In this document: positions 52,267 through 59,979 of the stretch, one piece after another
Position numbering within the stretch: position 1 is the stretch's first letter
Layout of the letters: the number at the start of each line of letters is the position of its first letter
DNA from: a virus
Virus record (IMG/VR): IMGVR_UViG_3300030333_007172
Coordinates: 1-64,000 of that record
Direction: 5' to 3' (one strand)
Length of the DNA: 64,000 bases
Made by a program: the position numbers and the translations under genes
Notes under the pieces: model-generated
What the model saw: only the letters and a program-made list of their open reading frames with translations
Databases searched by the model: none
Told to the model about the DNA's origin: nothing

Positions 52267-52408
52267 TTTGAAAACTCATTAGATAAGTTTGCATTTTTAC
52301 GTTTAATGCTTGTTCGCGTAATTTTGTTTGTTTATGATACTGTATTAATTTAACACCAAAATAACCAAGTGTCAAGATATTTATAAAAATATATATTGAG
52401 AGTCCCAT
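52247..52408 (-). CDS. 53-residue membrane protein
   Basis: Starts at the ATG at 52408 with AAGGAT about nine bases upstream. The N-terminal ~22 residues form a membrane helix (GLSIYIFINILTLGYFGVKLI) followed by a charged helix. It overlaps the 30-residue gene. No function recognised. A possible promoter lies inside it. Confidence 0.6.
   Translation of the reverse strand: MGLSIYIFINILTLGYFGVKLIQYHKQTKLREQALNVKMQTYLMSFQNDRDTL
52347..52375 (-). promoter_or_regulatory. Possible promoter inside small gene, TTGACA-17-TAAATT
   Basis: -35 TTGACA at 52370-52375 and -10 TAAATT at 52347-52352, 17 bases apart, within the 53-residue gene. It could express the membrane microprotein and phosphomannomutase. 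The -10 is imperfect. Confidence 0.45.
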
Positions 52409-52425
52409 AGCGCCATCCTTTTTGG

Positions 52426-53412
52426 TTATGCGCCAGTGTCCTCATCTTCTGGAAAATAACGATAACCAATTTCTACTAAGTCATTCCCGCCTGGTATGAC
52501 TGTAAAATAAATAGTATTGTCTGTAGAAGAATAGGTCCAATCGTAATTTAATGAGCCATTAATAAAAACACGGATAGAATCCTCAACTGGTTCGTAGGTT
52601 AACGGCCATGATTCTGCTGGTTCCAATCTAGAAGATGCATCATTTACGCCAGGAGACCAGTCATCAGAACAAATATCTACTATAGTGCCTCCAAAATAGT
52701 TAGTTGCCTCCATATATCTATATCCAATATTGTAGACACTAGGCGGTCTCTCGCATGCTGAATCAGCTTGTTCTACGTTTACTATGCTTGCTATATAAGC
52801 TGAACCATTTCGTTGGGAACCAAACCACGAAGTAAATTGACTAACTAATGGAAAATAATCATCGCTTTGGTCTTCTTCGTCTGAAACAAATACAACTAAT
52901 AAAGCTGCATCTGGGCGAAGCCATGTTTGTGCATAGGTATTGTTGACTAGATATTCATAAGCTGCATCAAAGCCTTCTTCTCGGTGTCCTCTACCCATTA
53001 AAGTATACATGTCAATGGCATCTTGAATAGTATCTCCAGGCACAAGAGGAAACTGTGCTTCAAGTGAAGCTTCTACTGGATCATTTGACATCATTGCTAA
53101 ACGCCAACCAGAGGATGGAAGCGCCAACATCATTGCTTCAATACCTGCTAACAATTCTTCGTCATAAATACTCATTGAACCGGATGTGTCAATTACCCAT
53201 ATAATGTCAACACCATCAACACTTTGAGGTTGAATAAAAGAATCTATCCAAATTTCACCGGGATCAGTTGGTACTTCTTCGTATACATAAACTGGCACCT
53301 CTTGGTAAACTACCTCAGTTGACCCTCCGGTGACAATACTATAATCTGGCGAGCAGCCTGTTAAAACGGCTACTGCAAAAGCCAATAATAGTTTTACATA
53401 TTTTTTTGCCAT
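52426..53412 (-). CDS. VWA-domain lipoprotein
   Basis: A 328-residue protein with signal peptide and lipobox LTGC (Cys20), a linker rich in Val/Glu/Pro, then a von Willebrand factor A domain with MIDAS DTSGS (Asp75, Ser77, Ser79) and an FVSDEEDQSDD segment near residue 175. A C-terminal beta-rich part follows. Similar lipoproteins occur in free-living Gram-negative bacteria but are unusual in a phage. It would be exported and lipid-anchored during infection; cell-surface binding or exclusion of other phages is possible. Confidence 0.8.
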   Translation of the reverse strand: MAKKYVKLLLAFAVAVLTGCSPDYSIVTGGSTEVVYQEVPVYVYEEVPTDPGEIWIDSFIQPQSVDGVDIIWVIDTSGSMSIYDEELLAGIEAMMLALPSSGWRLAMMSNDPVEASLEAQFPLVPGDTIQDAIDMYTLMGRGHREEGFDAAYEYLVNNTYAQTWLRPDAALLVVFVSDEEDQSDDYFPLVSQFTSWFGSQRNGSAYIASIVNVEQADSACERPPSVYNIGYRYMEATNYFGGTIVDICSDDWSPGVNDASSRLEPAESWPLTYEPVEDSIRVFINGSLNYDWTYSSTDNTIYFTVIPGGNDLVEIGYRYFPEDEDTGA

Positions 53413-53432
53413 CCCTATTAGTACGTAGTGTA

Positions 53433-53912
53433 CTAATCGGATTCAGTCTTTTTTTGCTTCATTATAATTGAGTGTAGTTGTCCTGGCGATAGATCTGTTT
53501 GGTTGTAAATTTTAATTACTTTCCAATCAACTACCCCTGAAATTCTAAGCGCATACGCGATCCATTCACTACAATACCACTTGTTTTTTCTTTTAATATT
53601 AAATGGCAAAAATTGTGACAGAATCATGCCGATCCAATCGTATTTACATTCTTTAGTTTCTTCAAAAAAATCTAAAATAATTTCTTTTTGATTTTCATCA
53701 ATTTCAAGTGATACAAAATCCCACTTATCCAAATCAAAATCAGTTTTTGTTCTTTTGGCCACTTCACCAGTTAAAAAAGGACTAATACTAATCCAAGTAT
53801 AATTGTCAGGCATAACTAACTCTGCATGGCTATACGGACTCTTTGTCCACCAACGCACAATACGGTTTTGCCAATTTCCTTTGGCTTTATAAAAAGCCAC
53901 TTTAACTTTCAT
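53433..53912 (-). CDS. Permuted papain-like (NlpC/YiiX-type) hydrolase
   Basis: I use the ATG at 53912 (159 residues) since it sits nine bases from GAGGAG, whereas the longer frame begins with TTG. SHAELVM (catalytic His near 29) and KWYCSEWIAYAL (catalytic Cys near 114) define a permuted NlpC/P60 cysteine hydrolase of the YiiX/YebB kind, with His before Cys. Such enzymes cleave amide or ester bonds in peptidoglycan or lipids. Its translation seems to be controlled by the hairpin at 53922-53960. Confidence 0.78.
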   Translation of the reverse strand: MKVKVAFYKAKGNWQNRIVRWWTKSPYSHAELVMPDNYTWISISPFLTGEVAKRTKTDFDLDKWDFVSLEIDENQKEIILDFFEETKECKYDWIGMILSQFLPFNIKRKNKWYCSEWIAYALRISGVVDWKVIKIYNQTDLSPGQLHSIIMKQKKTESD

Positions 53913-53921
53913 ATACAAAAA

Positions 53922-53960
53922 CTCCTCATTAATAACTATAACATGTTTATCAATGAGGAG
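53922..53960 (-). terminator. 14-bp hairpin with T5, overlapping a ribosome binding site
   Basis: On the minus strand CTCCTCATTGATAA pairs with TTATTAATGAGGAG (14 bp with one G-T, 11-base loop) and is followed by TTTTTG. It lies 24 bases after the FKBP stop and can end that transcript. Its 3' arm contains GAGGAG, the SD for the papain-like gene, so read-through RNA would have that SD hidden in the stem. Confidence 0.75.
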
Positions 53961-53983
53961 AAATATAAAATTTTATTTTTTTT

Positions 53984-54415
53984 TTAGTCTTCGATTTCCA
54001 CTACTTCAATTTCAAAATTAAGATCTTTGCCTGCTAATGGATGATTCATATCCAATGTTACATTAGTGTCTGTGTGTTCTGTAATTGTGGCAATAAATGT
54101 TCCTGCTGGTCCAGTTCCTTGGATTGCTTGACCAACGTTAAAAACAAAATCTGGACCAAAAGCTTCTTTAGGTACAACTTGAGTTGCTTCTGGGTTGTGT
54201 GCCCCATACGCATTTTCAGAAGTTAAAGAAATTTCTTTAGTTTCTCCCTCTGTCATACCTACAATTGCTTTTTCAAAAGCCGGCAATAGTTGACTATTTC
54301 CCACTAAAAAACTAAGTGGAGTACCTCGTGCACGAGAACTATCAAACTCAGTACCATCCAACAAAGTACCGATGTAGTGAATTTTTACGTTGTTTCCAAC
54401 TTCGACTGTTTTCAT
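53984..54415 (-). CDS. SlyD-like FKBP peptidyl-prolyl isomerase
   Basis: The 143-residue protein begins VEVGNNVKIHYIGTLLDGTEFDSS, the standard FKBP entry, has FEKAIVGMTEGETK, an inserted flap (residues ~70-120) as in SlyD, and ends with LDMNHPLAGKDLNFEIEVVEI, the SlyD closing strands. It would be a folding helper for proline isomerisation with chaperone flap, in the host cytoplasm. No metal-binding His-rich tail is present. It lies close to an Hsp20 gene. Confidence 0.9.
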   Translation of the reverse strand: MKTVEVGNNVKIHYIGTLLDGTEFDSSRARGTPLSFLVGNSQLLPAFEKAIVGMTEGETKEISLTSENAYGAHNPEATQVVPKEAFGPDFVFNVGQAIQGTGPAGTFIATITEHTDTNVTLDMNHPLAGKDLNFEIEVVEIED

Positions 54416-54615
54416 TATTTTTTTCCTTTATTTTTTTGTCGACTTGTGACTGCTAATTCTATTTCTTCTGTTGGTAAATCCATATCTTCTTTAAGATCTA
54501 AAAGTGCCTTTTCAATTTCATCAGTTACTTCGCAGTCAATATCCTCTTCTATCTCATATGTTTTTTCCTTAGAATAGTATATGCGATTTTTAATATTTTG
54601 TATAAATTTATTCAT
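54415..54615 (-). CDS. Hypothetical acidic protein, 66 aa
   Basis: A helical acidic protein (CEVTDEIEKALLDLKEDMDLPTEEIEL) with a basic C terminus. It starts four bases after the Hsp20 stop and overlaps the FKBP start by one base. No domain recognised; the arrangement suggests co-expression with the folding genes. Confidence 0.65.
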   Translation of the reverse strand: MNKFIQNIKNRIYYSKEKTYEIEEDIDCEVTDEIEKALLDLKEDMDLPTEEIELAVTSRQKNKGKK

Positions 54616-54618
54616 AAT

Positions 54619-55104
54619 TTAATTAATCTCTACTGTTCTTACAACGGGTTCAGCATTTGTTGGTACAACTTTTGGCAATCTTAAAGTAAGAATTCCGTTT
54701 TCAAAAGTTCCAGTTACCGAGGTATCATCAAGATTGTCTCCTAAACGAAACGAGCGCGCAAAAGCAGAGCGCTTAACTTCGCGCTTTACATATTGTGCAT
54801 CTTCTACGTCTGAACGTTGATTACTTTCAGCTTTAATAGTCAAAACTCCCTCAGCAATTTCTACTGAAACATCTTCTTTGGTTAAGCCTGGAATTGCGGC
54901 CTCAATTTCAACTCTATCATCGAAATTTACAACATTGCACTTAGGATAAGAACCTTGTACAAAAAAGTCTTGTCCAAACTCCTGATGTAGTGTGGGGAAC
55001 ATATCACCCATCAAACTATTAAAAATTTCATCAAATGGAGTTAGGAATTCCCGCTTGGAAAGTGTACGCGCGGGATGCGCACTTCTACGAATAATATTGC
55101 TCAT
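54619..55104 (-). CDS. Hsp20 small heat shock protein
   Basis: A 161-residue protein with an alpha-crystallin domain from about residue 55: YVKREVKRSAFARSFRL and GVLTIKA, ending in the GILTLRLPK motif followed by the short V-x-I-type tail (VRTVEIN). T4-like phages of marine cyanobacteria also carry Hsp20 proteins. It would hold unfolded proteins during capsid and tail assembly. A TTGACT-16-TATATT promoter lies upstream. SD AAGGAGAAA is strong. Confidence 0.93.
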   Translation of the reverse strand: MSNIIRRSAHPARTLSKREFLTPFDEIFNSLMGDMFPTLHQEFGQDFFVQGSYPKCNVVNFDDRVEIEAAIPGLTKEDVSVEIAEGVLTIKAESNQRSDVEDAQYVKREVKRSAFARSFRLGDNLDDTSVTGTFENGILTLRLPKVVPTNAEPVVRTVEIN

Positions 55105-55170
55105 TACTATTTCTCCTTATCTTTTTTAGTATAAAGCTGTAAACAGTCGCATTGATCTGCTTACCTTATA

Positions 55171-55198
55171 AATATAACCATATTTTATTATTAGTCAA
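55171..55198 (-). promoter_or_regulatory. Promoter TTGACT-16-TATATT for hsp20
   Basis: -35 TTGACT (55193-55198) and -10 TATATT (55171-55176) on the minus strand are spaced by 16 bases. It precedes hsp20 with a leader of about 60 bases. Near-consensus. Confidence 0.5.
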
Positions 55199-55219
55199 TA
55201 CTTTTTTTACTTTTTTGCC

Positions 55220-55516
55220 TTACTCTAAAGGAATATCTTTAATCTGATAATGAATTTCGTTGGTTACTGGATTAATAATAATATCAACAGTAGGTGGCGA
55301 AAATTCGGTGCATCTAATTTCAGTTGTTTCATTTGTTTTTCGTACATAAAGCCTATCCCCTTCAGAAATATCGCAGGGTATTAACTCTATTGGTAAGTGG
55401 GTGTCAAATGTTCCAACATTTTCATATGCAAAAACAATATGAGCTAAATCATCCTCAACTTTATCAACTGTGCCGATAAAATTTGAAATTAAAACCATAG
55501 TAATTATATTAAACAT
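55220..55516 (-). CDS. Hypothetical protein, 98 aa
   Basis: The start at 55516 is preferred because AGAGGAAA lies eight bases upstream, just after the tmRNA CCA end; a longer frame would read into the tmRNA. The sequence begins MFNIITMVLIS (short hydrophobic strand) and continues with beta-rich, charged sequence containing one or two cysteines (IPCD, IRCT). Signal peptide or membrane insertion is not clear. Function unknown. Confidence 0.65.
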   Translation of the reverse strand: MFNIITMVLISNFIGTVDKVEDDLAHIVFAYENVGTFDTHLPIELIPCDISEGDRLYVRKTNETTEIRCTEFSPPTVDIIINPVTNEIHYQIKDIPLE

Positions 55517-55531
55517 TATTTCCTCTTTAAA

Positions 55532-55922
55532 TGGTGGAGACGGCGGGAGTCGAACCCGCGTCCACAATAAGTCCAATTTTAGTCATTCACAAGTTTATTT
55601 GATTTTTGCTGAGTAACTTAATCTCATGCCGTCCGTTCTTTAAAAATCAAAAAAAACGGGGTGATTAATCAACTGGCAAGCTAAACCCTCACCCTATCCC
55701 AATTGATATGTTTTGGTAGTTATAAGATACCGCTTACTACCCTGTTGCAGTACCTGCTCAAATTGGATAGAAGGCTTTGAGCGGCCTCCCGATTAAGCTG
55801 CTAAAGCAGCTGCTTCGAAATGGTTGTTGTTATTTGCAACTATTGTTTTTGAACTGTTAAGGTCGTATCTAACCTACTTGCACTATTCCTCTTTCTTACT
55901 CTGTCGAATCCTTTTCGTCCCC
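55532..55922 (-). ncRNA. ssrA: tmRNA (ssrA), one-piece, tag ANNNNHFEAAALAA
   Basis: The minus-strand RNA begins GGGGACG and ends CGTCTCC-A-CCA, a 7-bp acceptor stem with encoded CCA. The 3' part holds the T-arm (GCGGG-TTCGACT-CCCGC) and the 5' part GGATTCGACA, the conserved D-like region of tmRNA. The reading frame at 55793-55837 encodes ANNNNHFEAAALAA followed by TAA, with the ALAA end required by ClpXP. The unpermuted form is unlike the split tmRNA of alphaproteobacteria. It lies five bases after a methyltransferase gene. Confidence 0.95.
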
Positions 55923-55926
55923 TTTT

Positions 55927-56598
55927 TTAACGTTTTACAAACGGCATAATCCATGTTTGCAATTCTTGTGCCGATGTAGCAAAAGGCTCATCCGGCACTA
56001 AATTATGTTTATCTAGTGTTGCTTGGATTTCTGGCCAAAAAATTTCTTCTCCCCAATCATGCACAGCGATACAATCACCGCTTTTTAATAGCGGCGCGTA
56101 CATGTTAAATTCTCTGGCCTTATCTCCACCATCACAAAAAATAAAAGTTTTAAAATCGGCGACATTCTCAGTTATGTGTTTACGAGCTGGTTCGCTAAAT
56201 ATATCTTCTTGAGAAAAGTTAATATACGGAGATATCTCTGTTAATTTTTCGTACCAATGTCCACACCCTTCATGCTCTCTTTTATACCAAGTATCTTGTG
56301 GAAAAAGTTCATAAGTTTCAAAAAACATTTTTTCAGTAACAGCAGCATAGTTTGCTAAATAAACACTTAAACTGCCTTTTTGGCTTCCTATTTCTACCAT
56401 ATATTCAAAATTATGCGCGTCAAAGTAATACTCAAACCATGGAATAGCTAGCCAATTTTGTGACATACCGCCTCCCATTAATTTTTGATTAATAATAGAA
56501 ATATCACCTATTGTCATAATTTTTTCTTTGTATAACTGTTTTGGAATTAACTCGCTATTTCCATGCATGTTTTGTAATAGATTTTTATCATATTTCAT
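55927..56598 (-). CDS. SAM-dependent methyltransferase-like protein
   Basis: Residues ~65-80 read MVEIGSQKGSLSVYLANYA (motif I), with TYELFPQD (acidic end of beta-2), then FIFCDGGDKAREFNMYAPLLKSGDCIAVHDWG (motif IV and V), the pattern of cephalosporin-hydroxylase/sugar O-methyltransferase-type proteins. The end of the gene lies five bases from the tmRNA. The substrate is unknown, and membership of the glycan pathway is only possible. Confidence 0.7.
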   Translation of the reverse strand: MKYDKNLLQNMHGNSELIPKQLYKEKIMTIGDISIINQKLMGGGMSQNWLAIPWFEYYFDAHNFEYMVEIGSQKGSLSVYLANYAAVTEKMFFETYELFPQDTWYKREHEGCGHWYEKLTEISPYINFSQEDIFSEPARKHITENVADFKTFIFCDGGDKAREFNMYAPLLKSGDCIAVHDWGEEIFWPEIQATLDKHNLVPDEPFATSAQELQTWIMPFVKR

Positions 56599-56813
56599 GT
56601 TGTTTTTCTTTTCTTTTTAACAATAACACCCATGGGAGTACCATCCTCAGCATCTAACCATATAGTTATTTCTTTTTTAGTTTCTTCTTTTTGAATTTTT
56701 GAATGATTGATTTCTTTTTTAGCTTTTTTTAAAGCTGCATTTTCAGAACTGTGGGAGCTAACTAAGTCACCTTGAATAAACCTTCCGTTCCATTTATATA
56801 CTTTCCAACTCAT
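56595..56813 (-). CDS. Hypothetical protein, 72 aa
   Basis: I start at 56813 (GAGAGAG upstream); the longer frame overlaps the HTH gene. The product contains SWKVYKWNGRFIQGDLV and a C-terminal beta segment ITIWLDAEDGTPMGVIV with a basic tail. Small beta protein, function unknown; overlaps the methyltransferase gene by four bases. Confidence 0.6.
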   Translation of the reverse strand: MSWKVYKWNGRFIQGDLVSSHSSENAALKKAKKEINHSKIQKEETKKEITIWLDAEDGTPMGVIVKKKRKTT

Positions 56814-57165
56814 TTTCTCTCTCTTCGAAATAATTATCAACTTTATATCTGCTTAGAGTTTTTTTAAAATCACCGTAAGTCATTCCTAAAAATCTTGCAG
56901 CATCTTTTTTAGAATTTGTAGTTGAGATGGCAAATTTTAAAAGTGCATCTTTAATAATAGAACTAGAGTTTCTCCAAATGTCAAATCCATATAATCTATT
57001 TTTAAAATGCCTTGCTGATAATTCTAATTTAATAGCAATCAGATCTTCTAAAGTTAAGTTATTAATTAAAACCAATAAACTATCATTTACAAGGTTTTGA
57101 TCTTCTAAATAACTTATTACACTTTTATTAATAGTAGTAGATTTATTAGCTTTCATAACTTTCAT
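56794..57165 (-). CDS. Fis/HTH_8-like DNA-binding protein
   Basis: The 123-residue protein has a C-terminal helix-turn-helix of the Fis/NtrC type: ALLKFAISTTNSKKDAARFL followed by MTYGDFKKTLSRYKV (residues ~75-110). Its N-terminal helix region may mediate dimerisation. A consensus promoter lies directly upstream, so it is likely expressed early and may regulate the accessory region. The start codon choice is between codons 1 and 4. Confidence 0.7.
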   Translation of the reverse strand: MKVMKANKSTTINKSVISYLEDQNLVNDSLLVLINNLTLEDLIAIKLELSARHFKNRLYGFDIWRNSSSIIKDALLKFAISTTNSKKDAARFLGMTYGDFKKTLSRYKVDNYFEERENELESI

Positions 57166-57181
57166 ACGCTGTCACAACTTT

Positions 57182-57210
57182 ATTATAACGTTGGTGTAAA
57201 CACGTGTCAA
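57182..57210 (-). promoter_or_regulatory. Consensus sigma70 promoter, TTGACA-17-TATAAT
   Basis: Perfect -35 (57205-57210) and -10 (57182-57187) hexamers with the ideal 17-base spacer on the minus strand, ahead of the HTH gene. The strongest promoter seen in the window. Confidence 0.85.
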
Positions 57211-57217
57211 GTACTTT

Positions 57218-57991
57218 TTATAAATTTAATTCAAGATCGTTTTCATCGTCGCTAGCGCCCATATCGTTCATTTCTTGACCTTGGACTGCGCTATCATACG
57301 CTTGATTTGTTGGTTCGTCAACTTCGGGAGTAATTTCTTTTTCAAACTTATCAAAATATAATTTTAAATTAGCAATTAAGTAATCATAAAATAATTCTTG
57401 ATCTTCAGTATTAGAAAGCAAATCGAAAGAATCTACAATACTTGTTTGAATTTTTTTGAAAGCGTTATAAGCAACATTACGACCAGTTTCATCAGCCCCT
57501 TCTAACCCAAATTCATCGCGAGGGTCTTCTTCTTCAACATCTTCATCATCAGATTTTTCAGCATCTGTACGAATATCAATAAATTTATCGTCATCAGTGA
57601 TATCAACATCGATGTCTTCTTCTAATGCGCCACTTTCATCAGCGGCCTTTTCATTAGCTTCTGCAGGAGTTAATGCTCCAATCACAGCATTGATAATATG
57701 TGAGCGAAATGATTTTCTTTGCTCTGGATCTGTTGTAAGAAGCTTAAAATCGGTTTCTAAAACAGGAATAATCTTTTTTAAAAGATCTTCTAACACATTG
57801 ATACCAGTAGATTTGTTAGGTGTAGGCTCGTTGTCTGGAACTGTAGATTCTTTTAATAATCTTACTTCGTGCTTTAAAAGTCCACGAATTACATCTCGCA
57901 GTTTTTCTTCATCTAATTTTTGTTTTGCCTTGACAACTTTAATTGCTCGGCGTATACTTTCTCTTAGTACTTTTTCTTCTTTTGCGTTCAT
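57218..57991 (-). CDS. Acidic virion-associated hypothetical protein, 257 aa
   Basis: A charged protein with an N-terminal helix (RRAIKVVKAKQKLDEEKLRDV), a middle segment rich in Asp/Glu (EEDIDVDITDDDKF, KSDDEDVEEEDP) and a helical C terminus. Similar proteins in marine T4-like phages are annotated as structural. It directly follows the ligase/NMNAT gene (four-base overlap). Scaffold or internal protein is possible, but no family is recognised. Confidence 0.65.
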   Translation of the reverse strand: MNAKEEKVLRESIRRAIKVVKAKQKLDEEKLRDVIRGLLKHEVRLLKESTVPDNEPTPNKSTGINVLEDLLKKIIPVLETDFKLLTTDPEQRKSFRSHIINAVIGALTPAEANEKAADESGALEEDIDVDITDDDKFIDIRTDAEKSDDEDVEEEDPRDEFGLEGADETGRNVAYNAFKKIQTSIVDSFDLLSNTEDQELFYDYLIANLKLYFDKFEKEITPEVDEPTNQAYDSAVQGQEMNDMGASDDENDLELNL

Positions 57992-59979
57992 CGAATAAGT
58001 CCCTTTTCCATAATTAGTCTCATAACTTCATCAGTGGTATTATTTTCTGCGATTCCTAAAGTTCTTTTCATTACCTTATCTTTCTTTTTGTCTTTTTTCG
58101 GAACAACGTTTCCTGAATATCCTACGTTGCTTCCGCCGGCCCCAGAAGAAATTTCGTTAAGTCCAGTATTGATTCCTAAAATAGATAGAAAATCAAAAAC
58201 ATTATCATCACCAGTAAAGTCTTCTAAAAGCTCAATAGCTTCTTCATCTTCATCTGCAATCCCAAGAAGATATCGCATATCAGATGCGTGAAATTGTCTT
58301 GGATCTTTGCCGGCGCCTTTAACGCTTGGCATTTCTTCACGAATTGGTGACTGATTTAACAAATCCATATAATAAGAGGAGTGGTTAATTGGATCTACAG
58401 CAGAATTTTGAAGAGGAACCATTTTGACTCCCGGCTTTAAATACTTTTCAGCCGTTTGAAAACGAGCAGCATCATTACCTTTCGACGAAACACCAAGAAT
58501 TACAGTATCCCCTTCATGCAATGGACCTTCGCTACCAATAAAATCATATGTAGCTGATATCGGAGAGGCATGATCAGAAATCTGCACTTGCACATTTGGA
58601 AGATGAGATACTAACGACTCCCACATACGCTCAGAGTCTTCGGCAGTGATTTCTCTACCATTTGGTAATCTACGTCCGCTTTTAAGAGGTCGAGAAATTA
58701 AAACAACAACTTCATCGGCCATGTCAGAATATTTTTCAACCATTCCTAAATGTCCTCTGTGCGGTGGCTTAAAAGCGCCAGGAACAATTGCAATTTTTTT
58801 AGCTTCTACATCAACTGGCTCACCAACTGGATCAGCATCTTCGTCATCTAAAGCCGGCTCATCTTCTTTCATTATTACTGGCTGCTGTGGTGCTTGACCA
58901 AATCCGCCACCAAGGTTACCTAAAATAAACTCTCCAGTAATCTTTACAGGATTCGGACCAAAAAGCTTATCATCACGAATAACAACACCTTCATGGTTCA
59001 TTACGTCGCCCATCGGACTCGTTAAACCTCCTAGAACTTTGTTACCTAATAATCTAGTAGCATGCATCATTACAGCACCATAAATTGCTGCTTCAGCATC
59101 ATTGTCTTCAATTAAATCTACGATTGGTACTTTTTGTTGCAGAATATTCAGATAAAGTTGCTTATGAAGCGGATGAGTTTTTGATCCGTCCTTTAACTTG
59201 ACTGTTTTATAACGCGGATTAGTGGCCTCAGATAACCACTCACCTAAAGACTTAGTAATCTCGCGATCATCTGAAATTTTAACAGTAAATGGCTCTGAGA
59301 GTACGTCACTGTACTCAATGTCAGCCATTTTCTCGGTCGGCACACTACCATATACCTGAAATCCTCGCTCGTTTGCAATTGGGTTAAGCTTTTTAACAAG
59401 CTTTTCCATAACACCGGGGTCATAAGGTATTTCTGTGCTCGGAGCTTTCACGCCTTCAGGACGTTCCATTCCAGGTCTTTCAATACCTTTTGCAGCCCCA
59501 GATTTACCAATTTTGTGATAAAATTGATTTAGCCCGTGAATAGCAAGGAAATTTTCATCATATTCGGTAACGTTTGTTGTCCCTTCTACATATTCAGTAT
59601 TTAAAAATCGAGAAGGATCATCCCACATGCCCAATGCAACTAACTCTGATTTTATTGAGGGTAACGCTTCGTTTAAAATTGACAACAAAGTTTTGATTGC
59701 CGGCCGCATTCCATGTCCTTCTGGAAAACGGTCATCAACGCGGGACATCGTGATTCCTTCGATGTCTATTGGTTTGAGAGAACCACGGTCTACCGCAAAT
59801 TGTTTCTGTTCATCGCCGACAACTTTAAACGATACGTTTACGCCGTCTATTTTAACCGATCCTGCCCCTTGTTTTTCTACGTAGGTCTTAGCCCTTTCAA
59901 AAAAATCAAGAAGGTCAGAGCCTGTGTTAACCCACCCTAAATCAAAAGGATGGGCCATGTGTCCAGCTGCACCACCCAT
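57988..59979 (-). CDS. Ligase-like nucleotidyltransferase fused to NMNAT-like domain
   Basis: Residues 1-360 have covalent nucleotidyltransferase (DNA/RNA ligase superfamily) motifs: SVKIDGVNVSF with Lys43 (motif I), NTEYVEG (127-133), EGVVIRD (330-336, motif IV) and PVKITGEFI (344-352, motif V). Residues ~394-560 have a nucleotidylyltransferase with GAFKPPHRGH (401-410). The C terminus, ~570-663, is variable and basic. The combination recalls NAD-synthesis or RNA-repair proteins; marine T4-like phages carry relatives annotated as cytidylyltransferases. Activity is inferred from motifs. Confidence 0.75.
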   Translation of the reverse strand: MGGAAGHMAHPFDLGWVNTGSDLLDFFERAKTYVEKQGAGSVKIDGVNVSFKVVGDEQKQFAVDRGSLKPIDIEGITMSRVDDRFPEGHGMRPAIKTLLSILNEALPSIKSELVALGMWDDPSRFLNTEYVEGTTNVTEYDENFLAIHGLNQFYHKIGKSGAAKGIERPGMERPEGVKAPSTEIPYDPGVMEKLVKKLNPIANERGFQVYGSVPTEKMADIEYSDVLSEPFTVKISDDREITKSLGEWLSEATNPRYKTVKLKDGSKTHPLHKQLYLNILQQKVPIVDLIEDNDAEAAIYGAVMMHATRLLGNKVLGGLTSPMGDVMNHEGVVIRDDKLFGPNPVKITGEFILGNLGGGFGQAPQQPVIMKEDEPALDDEDADPVGEPVDVEAKKIAIVPGAFKPPHRGHLGMVEKYSDMADEVVVLISRPLKSGRRLPNGREITAEDSERMWESLVSHLPNVQVQISDHASPISATYDFIGSEGPLHEGDTVILGVSSKGNDAARFQTAEKYLKPGVKMVPLQNSAVDPINHSSYYMDLLNQSPIREEMPSVKGAGKDPRQFHASDMRYLLGIADEDEEAIELLEDFTGDDNVFDFLSILGINTGLNEISSGAGGSNVGYSGNVVPKKDKKKDKVMKRTLGIAENNTTDEVMRLIMEKGLIR

